From Takakia lepidozioides (Eukaryota; Streptophyta; Takakiopsida; Takakiales; Takakiaceae): DNA of 64,000 nt. The stretch is from NCBI GenBank assembly GCA_030704615.1, contig CM060733.1, positions 10,724,001-10,788,000 on the forward strand, in the 5' to 3' direction. This document shows, in pieces, positions 56,303 through 64,000 of this stretch. The translations under genes were made by a program, and so were the position numbers. The first letter of the stretch is position 1. Each line of letters starts with the position of its first letter. Under the pieces are notes generated by a model, which saw nothing but the letters and a program-made list of their open reading frames with translations, made no database searches and had not been told where the DNA came from.

Positions 56303-58993
56303 ATGATGGAGGTGATGGAGAAGCATATCGAGGGTTCTTTGGAGAGGGTCGGCTGGCACCTTCTCCCTTCCACCGTTTCTAACGTGCTGCACCAACTGCA
56401 CCAAGACAGAGAGGAGAAGTTTTCCTCGGGACAGCACGATCTGGAGCGAAGGGTGAAAAAAGAGCTTTTGGATAAGGATCTCAGCGTGGTGGGTGCACGC
56501 TGCCTGCCTGACGCCCAATCACTGCAGCAGCTGCACAGCCTGCGACCACCATTTGTTTTGCAGGTGCCCTTATTTACTTCTTTTTGCCCTCTGAAAGCTG
56601 GAGTTGGATGATGTAGCTTCGCAAAATCAAGTGATGGTGCCATTTCGAGGCCGTGAAACCTTATCGTAGACTTTTCGCACTGATCGTGGGTAACCCTTAT
56701 CATGTGAATGTACTTTGTCCGAGTCACATTTCGAACTGTTGAGGATTGTTATTGCCCAGTAGAGCATTGACCGTCTCCGGAAAGGTATTTTGTGTCGCAG
56801 CTAGTGGCGTCGAATTCTGAAGTGGCATATCGAGCAAGAAAGGAGCAACTGACAGGAAGGTTTACGTGAGCTGCAGGTGGGATCAGTAAATGATATCAGC
56901 GACAGCAACCAGCGCACAGGGCAGGGAGGGAGGTTGCTGCGACTGCGCCTCACAGATGGTCACGTATGGCTTACTGCGATCGAATATCGGCCCATCCCTT
57001 CGCTCTCTGTAGATATCCCTCCTGGCACAAAGGTGACCCACACAAACTGTCTTGCGCATTTGGTTGTGTATTTTCGTTGGGCACATATAGTTTTGAAAAG
57101 GAAACTTGACATGTGCCGTCTGGCTATCTGCGGTGTGTTGTCATGCAAAGCACTAAACGGGTAGAGTTTAACCCTTACTAAACCCTGGCTTCTTGTGGTG
57201 CTCTTTTGTGTGTGTCCCATTGTCTCCCCGCGGACTTATAAAGATCTTCATTTTCTTCTCTCTCTGGTCTGTGCACAAACTGCGAGAAAAGGATGGCACC
57301 TAAAAAATGTTAGGATGGAATTGCATGTAGGCTATGCATACGTGCAAGATTTGTAGTATGGACTTGAAGCTGTGGCATAGTTGTACTGAGTGGAACGAAA
57401 TCTGCAGTGCACCTCAAACTTCATGGAATAGTATATCAAGCAGTAAGGTATGTTTATATGGTTTTGGGAGGGCAATTGTGAGTGCAGGTGGTGTTGAAAG
57501 GCAACATGGCAGTGCAAAGCGGGATTGTGCTCCTGGAGCCACAGTCTCTGATTGTGGAGGGGGGGCATGTGACAGCACTCCATGATGAATGGGCAATGCA
57601 AAAGAAATATTCTGGTGCATTAGCACGTGCTGCCCCGGATGGTGTGTCTGGTCCACCACCCTTCCGGGCTTTGTCTCTAAGCACCAAAGGAGCACAGTCT
57701 GCTAAAACTTCTACCCATTCTTGTATGCTCCTTCAACTTTACTGGCTAAGGCCTCTGTCCTTTCCAACATCATAGGATACAAATGAACAACTTGCGAAGT
57801 TTCCTCCAGTTGTATCCAGTATCTGCAGAATGTGTTGGAGAGAAAGAGAGAGATTCTCGTATCCTATTGTTTGGGTTTAATCATGGATACACAGGTGTGG
57901 TGTCCAGCTCCACACTGCCATCATCATCCAGTGCTAGACTTAGTACTCCGTCCCAGGAAGCAAAGGAGACGGTGGTGACAAGTTCAAATGCAAAAGGAGG
58001 TTTGGATAGCAAGCTACTTGGGACACGAGTGAGACCTGGAGCCAACCCATACAGACCAAGGGTGAGTCAATCGACTTTGAAGGCCAAAGGTGCCACAGAA
58101 TCACCTGGTGTCGAAGGTGGGACCCTGGAGGCCAGGCCACCAGAGATGGTGACACTTGATGGAATTTCCACTTTCCAGCCTCACCCACAAACTATTTCAG
58201 CACCCCCGCCAACTTCATCCCCAGAGACCATAGAAGCTCAACTGGTAAAGACTGTACTTCCTCATCTTTGCATGTCTCTTTCAGTTAGGATTTCCAAACC
58301 TTAATCTGATCAAGCATGAGACGTGCAGACCCATCTTACTGTGGACCTTTCAATGTATCTACAGGTAAATTGGAAGTAGCAGAGAGTAGCACAAGGGCAA
58401 GTGTGTCAAAGACTGCAGTAGCATTGGGTGCAGAGGCTGTGCCTGTGCAGAACCGGCAAGCAGCACAGAAGCTGCTCGAGCGAAGGAGCGATGCTGGGCC
58501 GGGGTTTGGGGCAGAGGGAGGGCCAAGGGGGAGACCCACACGCCGAGGAGGACGGCGTGGGCCTCCTGGTGACACAGATGAGGGAGTTATGACACTGGAT
58601 GAGTGGGAGGCCAGGAAGGCCACCTCTAGTAGTGCCCCTGCAGTGGCAGTCAGTGACCAGGAGCTGGCCTGGCAGCTGCAACAGCAGTTTAATCAAGAAG
58701 ACCTCGAGGTAGCCTGTCCTGTAGCTCTGCATCTGTTGGCTTCTTTCTTTCAGAGATTTGACAATTCACAATACCTAAGCTCTTGTGCTTCTGGATTCAA
58801 TTTTTGTGTGCATGTACATTGAAACAATTCTGTCTGACTGCAGGTGCAGGGAGGATCAGCAAAGGAACTGGATGCAGCTGAACAACTCCGTATGAGCATG
58901 TTTAGCTTTTCAGGTGACCAGACATATAAAGAAGAGAGTACTCGTGGTAGAGGCCGTGGCAGGGGACGAGGACGGGGTCGAAGACGTGGGTAA
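56303..58993 (+). CDS. RMI1/TDRD3-type OB-fold protein with RG-rich tail
   Basis: Probable exons: 56,303-56,563; 56,877-57,032; 57,488-57,722; 57,895-58,244; about 58,365-58,708; 58,844-58,993 (TAA). N-terminal part: WHLLPSTVSNVLHQL, VKKELLDKDLSVVG, RPPFVLQ, then the RMI1-type OB fold with GRLLRLRLTDGHVWLTAIEY, PPGTKVVLKGNMAVQSGIV, LIVEGGHVTALHDEW. The middle is S/T/P-rich. Near the end come a helical DQELAWQLQQQFNQEDLE and a GRGRGRGRG tail. RMI1 proteins act with RecQ helicase and topoisomerase III on recombination intermediates; TDRD3 pairs with TOP3B on RNA. No Tudor domain is seen, so the choice between them is open. About 500 aa. The junction between exons 4 and 5 did not close in frame by hand. 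Confidence 0.72.
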
Positions 58994-60034
58994 TTAGTAC
59001 AAGAAGTTTCTCATTGTCAGCAGAAAACCGCTTAAGATTCACGCAAGTTCAGGATTTTGTCAAAACGGAAATGCTGGAGATTGACAATTTGTCACTTGGG
59101 CACAGAGCACTGGTGGTAGATAGCCTGCAATTTTTTGTCAGAGTCATAGCAGCACATCCAAAAGACTAGGTTTTTCTCCAGTTGGCGGTGCTTCCATTAC
59201 ACAGGATTCCAATAGTGTTTGCTTTAATCTGAAGTAGGTCTACTCTCACCATTCAAGGATAGATGGCAGCCCAGGCGCTAGTGTTGTTTACTGGAAGGCT
59301 GATAGACATCATCCCCAGCTTCCAGGTTGGACTGATTGATGCTCCAAGCATTGTCAACATGCTAGAATCCTCAACTATTAAACAAGGGTTTGGAAACAGG
59401 GCATCCAATGTGCCCTTTACCCCTTTGAATCATCTTCCATTGTGTTCCTTAATTTTCTACTCTCTTTGGTCATAACGCATAACATAAAGATCACCAAAAA
59501 GAAACTAACACAGGTACACAATGGTGTTCCAAGTTCCAACAGTGAATCCTGCCCTGAAAGATTAAAAAGCAATTACAAAACAAAAAACCATTTATAAAAT
59601 CCTTTTATCCAACAGACAAAGCATAAAACAGGGCTGTAGCCCAGTGGTAAGCCAATCATGTATTGGCCTGTGGGTCTGGGGTCAAACCCCTGTCATCTGT
59701 CTCTCTGCCTTGGGGCTGTCCCCATGGCTCAGAAAGGGGGTTTATTTTCCCCCTCAAGGCCCAGTTGCTGGAGCTGGTGTTTCCATTGGAAAAAGAGAAA
59801 AGACTGAAGGGAGGGGAAGGAGAGGTGGGTTCCACCGGGCTGCTTAAGCCGTTGGGGACGGAGACGAGGCAGCAAACAGCAAACGGGATAGAGTTGCGGC
59901 GGGAATCAGCGCAACACTCCAAATTCTTTTGTTGGTGTAATACGGAGGATCACATTGGAGGATTCTTCGATTGAGAGAGGGAGAAGGAACGTTTTCATCA
60001 TCGTTTCCGCTGTGAGGCTGGGACAAAATTACCG
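58994..60034. other. Intergenic region with one SINE-like module
   Basis: 3' flank of the RMI1-like gene and promoter of Z-ISO. Apart from the tRNA-like module near 59,634-59,700 nothing is recognised. Confidence 0.5.
59628..59700 (+). repeat. tRNA-derived SINE-like module
   Basis: GGGCTGTAGCCCAGTGGTAA (A-box TAGCCCAGTGG) is followed about 35 nt later by GGGGTCAAACCCCTG (B-box-like). The text after it does not complete an acceptor stem. This is a Pol III-type retroposon head rather than a functional tRNA gene. Confidence 0.55.
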
Positions 60035-62562
60035 ATGACTGCGTCTCCTTGGCTCGCAGGCCCTTTCTGTGGTCGTACCTCTTGCTCTCTTCAGGCGATT
60101 CCCCCTTCTCCAGCAGGGACATTTCAACGTGCGACCTCTGCTTCCAATTCACTTCTTCTGCTCGGTTCTACTCCTTCATGGGTGAAGTTTAGGAGTGCTT
60201 CGTCTTGTGGGTCAGCACGGCTACAAGTGAGTGTACAAACTTATCCCTTGTACGGTAAATCTAGATTTCTAGATTCATGAGCTTTCAATTATGGTTCGGA
60301 GCTACAATGCAAAGTAAATACCGTTTATGAGTGTTATCTTTATGCTGAAGCCTGAGACTGTATAATCCTTTGCCATTGATGTGAGTCGGAGTGATGGTGC
60401 CATGGAAGGAATGAAGCATACTTGAAATTTACGCTGCATTCTTATTTGGAGTCGCACGAGCCTCATCTCACTCAAATTCGTGAAACCTTGGTTGGTGGAA
60501 CGTCAATCCTTTCTTTTTATTGCAGCCGAGCTACCTTCATCAGTTTTCATGGTTAGCCCCGACCGAGTTCAATAAACAGCTGAGGGACTTAGGTAGCAGT
60601 ACCCATCACAGTCAGGTAGGCAAATCAAGGAGGTGGAGGGCCGAGGTACAATCAAATGTAGAAGATTCATCTCCCACGGTGTCCCCTCTATTATCTAAGA
60701 CACCGTCACCTCAAGGCAGTGTGTTGGAGGCAAGCTCTGGAGTTCAAAAGGAGGATGACATCTCATCTGGAGAGTCGATGCTTATCGGTGAAGATGCTGG
60801 CGTGTTTGATGTCAGCAGCCAAAAGACTTCCTCTTGGGTATTGTTTACTCTAGTTCTTGGCGTGGTCCTGGCAATCCTATACGTCACATGGCTCGATCCA
60901 GAGACAGGCTATGGAGGGGCATTCATAGATGCCGTTTCTTCTCTATCCAGCAACCATGAGGTGAGCTTCCTTGCGGTACTCTAAGTGGCATATGTTGCAT
61001 GTAACACTATGGAATATGCTGGTTATGAATGATAAGAATCCTCATGTTGTGTCCAACATCTCAGACATGGCTAAGGACGGTATTATCACAAGCCAGTTCA
61101 ACAGTTTCCAGGACTTTGCATCCCTTAAGGATTTTTTTTGTCTCTCAAATGTTGATGCTATGAACGCTGCTTCAAGACAAGGGTATGCTTTGAAGCTCCT
61201 TTGTGAAGAAATTAAGAATTCTTCTCCATACTCAAAGGACACATGACTTTTCAGTCTCTGGTCTAGTCAGACTTTGTAAGTCTGGGGTGGGGAGCTTTCT
61301 AAGCTGACTTATATTAGTTAGGTTGGGTCTCTCCTTTCTTTCTGTGCTGTTTAAGTCTGGAATTTTTTCCTTGATTTGAATGCTTAAAGTATGTCTTGGT
61401 TGAGTCATATGAGCAAGAAAAAAGGTTCACGCAGGGTTGCATCTTGGGGCAGAATAGAGATTTTAGACATGCTCATGAAGTGGGAAGCAACCCGTTGGCT
61501 GTGTATGTTGTGCGATATAGGTGGTGATGTTGATCATACTATTCATTTTTGCCCTGGTCCATAGTGGCCTGGCAAGTTTGCGTGGAGCAGGCGAGAAATT
61601 GATTGGTGAGCGGGCATATCGAGTCATCTTTGCTGGAGTCTCTCTGCCTCTGGCAGTTTCTGCTGTGGTATGTTCCAAAAGCACAACCTTGAGATGATAT
61701 CTTCCTGAAGAGTCCTCTGTCCAGGTTTAGCTGTGGCCACTTGAAACTTGTAGATGCTTTGTTTTGTGTTTGGCATTACATTTTAACATGTTATGAAGGT
61801 TAATTAGGAGGCTGTTGTTGCAGGTATACTTCATTAATCACAGATATGATGGTGTGCAACTTTGGCAAGTACGCACAGTGCCGGGTGTACATGAGTTAGT
61901 CTGGACATTGTCCTTCGTATCCTTTCTCTTCCTGTATCCATCCACCTTCAATCTTCTGGAGGTGGCAGCTGTTGATAAGCCGAAGCTGCACATGTGGGAG
62001 ACTGGCATCATGCGCATTACTAGGCATCCCCAGGTACTTATTTTATGCAGTCCTTCATAGTATTGCTACATTGCGAAGGGGTATGTTTTCACACAGTTTG
62101 AATTTACTCTAGCACTTCGACTTCTGGTTTGAAGTCCTTATGCTACTAGTGTATGAGTTTGTAGGCATTAGTCTATTCAACATTTAGATGACAATATAAT
62201 TTTGCTAATGAGGCTATATGAGACAGATGGTGGGGCAGGTTCTATGGTGTTTGGCACACACTCTGTGGATAGGCAACTCTTTCACGTTAACGACATCAGT
62301 TGGGCTGCTAGCACATCACCTCTTTGGGGTATGGCATGGAGACAAGCGGTTGGCTGAACGGTATGGGGAAGCCTTTGAGTCAGTGAAACAGCGCACCAGC
62401 GTCACTCCCTTTGCTGCTATTCTAGAAGGCCGGCAGAAGTTGCCAGCCAATTTTGTTAGTGAGTTCAATAGGTTACCTTATTACGTGATAGTTGGTCTTA
62501 CGATTGGTGCATATCTTTCCCACCCTTTAATGCAGATTGGTAGCCATTATCTTCGTTGGTAG
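60035..62562 (+). CDS. Z-ISO: 15-cis-zeta-carotene isomerase (Z-ISO), 5 exons, 439 aa
   Basis: Exons: 60,035-60,226; 60,526-60,960; 61,521-61,667; 61,824-62,033; 62,227-62,562 (TAG). All phases are zero and close. The enzyme isomerises the 15-cis bond of 9,15,9'-tri-cis-zeta-carotene in the plastid, between phytoene desaturase and zeta-carotene desaturase, and needs heme b. Residues 1-64 are S/A/R-rich, a chloroplast transit peptide. About 100-175 is a variable acidic/serine linker. The membrane NnrU domain covers about 175-439: [93 protein letters not shown]. Conserved His223, His326 and His339 are candidate heme ligands. The C-terminus SHPLMQ...LRW matches the plant family. Confidence 0.95.
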
Positions 62563-62732
62563 AGGACAATCACCCATGTATGGATCTCTTGATAGTATTC
62601 TAATTTCTTCTTTGCATGCTTGTCTCTCTCACCCCCTCTCTCTATCTTCGCTCTAAGCCATGATCAGCCAGGGAAGGAAAAAAGAAGGAAAGCCCACTTT
62701 TTCTTCAAAAGGAAGAAGCCACTTTCCAGGAA

Positions 62733-62781
62733 AGGAAGAAGTCCACTTATCAAAGTGAACTACCCAAGTGGACTTCTTCCT
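62733..62781. repeat. 16-bp perfect inverted repeat
   Basis: AGGAAGAAGTCCACTT (62,733-62,748) and its exact reverse complement AAGTGGACTTCTTCCT (62,766-62,781) are separated by 17 nt. Further partial copies of the arm lie on both sides (near 62,711 and 62,788-62,799). Located 170 bp after the Z-ISO stop. Confidence 0.85.
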
Positions 62782-62807
62782 TTGGATAGTGGACTTCTTT
62801 GATATTG

Positions 62808-63256
62808 ATCAAGGTGTAGCACAAGGTTGTACCTTCTTCCCACTGCTCTTCAATGCTTTCATTAAGCAGTTTCTTGGACACTTCTCCTATTACGGCACCG
62901 TATAAGGGCAGGCAATGGAAACACGGTGGGACCAAATCTATAGTTGTGAGCAACACACATGCATGGACAGTGAAGGGTTTGGGCTAAAGGTAGGTGACGC
63001 CACCATACCAGCTCTTGTGTTTGCGGATGACTTCGCAGGCCTAGGGGATACCCCATCCAACCTCCAGGAGTTGATTGATTGGGCTAAGAGGTTCTTTGAC
63101 ATGTGGAGGCTAGAAGCAAATGTTACTAAATTTGCAGTTGGCATTCAACAACCGTGGGGAGGGAGGGAGGGGTTCTCAAATGAAAATGGGGTAATGAAGA
63201 GACCCTGTACTCCCTTCCTACACATATCTTGGTGTGTTGTTTTCTTCCAACTGTAA
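62808..63256 (+). pseudogene. LINE-type (non-LTR) reverse transcriptase relic
   Basis: The plus strand encodes DQGVAQGCTFFPLLFNAFIK, the family's G(V)xQGCPLSPLLF block, then a stop. In another frame it encodes DSEGFGLKVGDATIPALVFADDFAGL, the catalytic (F/Y)xDD block with ADD retained, and NLQELIDWAKRFFDMWRLEANVTK. At least one stop and one frame change separate the blocks. Weak similarity may extend to about 63,400 (AKLWVSL). Only the palm region of the reverse transcriptase remains. Confidence 0.75.
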
Positions 63257-64000
63257 TTGGTATGTACTTTTCCAAAATTGATTCAATTAGGTGAACGCAA
63301 AGCTTTGGGTCTCACTAATTTTTTCCACTGCAGAGTGATTAATACTGAAAGAACCATGCTTTGCAAAGCTATTAGGCTGGCGTTGGAGCACGCATCTGCT
63401 GTGTGGGGTCGACAATTCCGACCATGCTAAAAATCTTTAGAACCATTCAGGTCGCGATGCTCAAAGAAAGCTTGTCGGTTTGTTATAGAACAGCTAATGT
63501 TGCTGTTTGGCCAAGTTTGGCACACCTCCCTTAAGCTCTCGACGTGATGAAAAATTCAAGGCCAGATGGTGGGGGTAGTGAACAATCCATAGCCCAATCT
63601 GTAAAAGAACACTGGCTTTGGGTTCCAACCATGACAACCACATTGCAGGGTGACTAAGTGCCACTGCAAACCTGATTGATAGAAGAAGAGTTGAGTGCAA
63701 CCTAAATTGACTCTAGGTACAAATCTTGACTACCACCCAAAGTTTCTAACTTTTAGAATGGCAATGAGCACCCTTTGAGTTAACCACCTCTGTTAGCAAA
63801 CTGAGTCCAGCTAGCAAACGGAACCCAGTAGCGTTACGATAACGACCCGCGGCTCGGCCTTGCTAACATTGGCCTACTTCCCCTCGACATGATGCACTTT
63901 ACATCCAAATTTGTCGATTGTACATCCACATATGTCACATCACATCCAGAAAATGTGGCGCCCCTTACAAATCTAGTGCTGATCGTCATAAGCAATGGCA
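63257..64000. other. Terminal stretch, degenerate or non-coding
   Basis: Possibly decayed continuation of the LINE. No intact feature. Confidence 0.4.

Noticed and set aside
57408-57442. Candidate exon (VHLKLHGIVYQ) in the RMI1-like gene
   Set aside because: Cannot be joined in phase, while direct joining of 57,032 to 57,488 gives the family segment GTKVVLKGNMAV.
59628-59700. Functional tRNA gene
   Set aside because: A and B boxes are present but no acceptor stem or anticodon arm can be formed.
60971-61246. 91-codon open frame inside a Z-ISO intron
   Set aside because: The Z-ISO frame closes without it (60,960 to 61,521) and it lacks family similarity.
1-64000. CRISPR arrays, bacterial operons, phage modules
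   Set aside because: No regularly spaced repeat arrays, Shine-Dalgarno-led gene trains or phage genes; the intron-rich genes are eukaryotic.

Overview
The window looks like nuclear DNA of a land plant. The genes are intron-rich with GT-AG junctions. They include a DYW-type PPR protein, a type II RbcX Rubisco chaperone and a zeta-carotene isomerase, all plant-type, beside Ty3/gypsy and CACTA elements. The wording of the PPR repeats and the small introns suggest a seed-free lineage (bryophyte, lycophyte or fern). That last step is inference; I cannot name the species. Gene models below were built by hand from homology and splice signals, and reading frames were checked exon by exon.

Left part, about 1-15,320, is transposon territory. 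I read it as one minus-strand Ty3/gypsy element. Its presumed LTR pieces are a direct repeat at 41-320 and 13,862-14,143. Its gag start is at 10,172-10,517 and its RT/RNase H remnant at 321-1,333. It has been broken open by CACTA sequence. The CACTA TNP2-type transposase is in pieces: N-terminus at 3,278-3,770 (+), the next segment inverted at 2,451-2,669 (-), the rest at 5,904-9,190 (+). A CACTA-type terminus sits at 10,171. A separate complete non-autonomous CACTA element lies at 14,227-15,324 with a 3-bp AGA target duplication.

Right part, about 16,200-62,600, holds eight genes: an acyl-protein thioesterase (16,443-19,203 +), a DCN1-like cullin-neddylation protein (21,016-23,933 +), the meiotic HORMA protein ASY1 (25,077-32,632 -, 22 exons), a DYW PPR protein (35,706-38,033 -, intronless), a PepN-type M1 aminopeptidase related to Arabidopsis MPA1 (39,547-51,024 +, 33 exons), an RbcX chaperone (52,810-55,361 -), an RMI1/TDRD3-type OB-fold protein (56,303-58,993 +) and zeta-carotene isomerase Z-ISO (60,035-62,562 +). 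A LINE-type reverse transcriptase relic follows near 62,800-63,250.

Three points stand out. First, the aminopeptidase carries consecutive microexons of 19, 5 and 12 nt, and the 12-nt one encodes the predicted catalytic tyrosine. Second, inverted partial copies of the aminopeptidase gene (exons 24-26 with introns) lie between ASY1 and the PPR gene, one of them ending about 70 bp upstream of the ASY1 start codon. Third, two genes with known meiotic roles in Arabidopsis (ASY1, MPA1) and a possible relative of a third (RMI1) lie within 34 kb.
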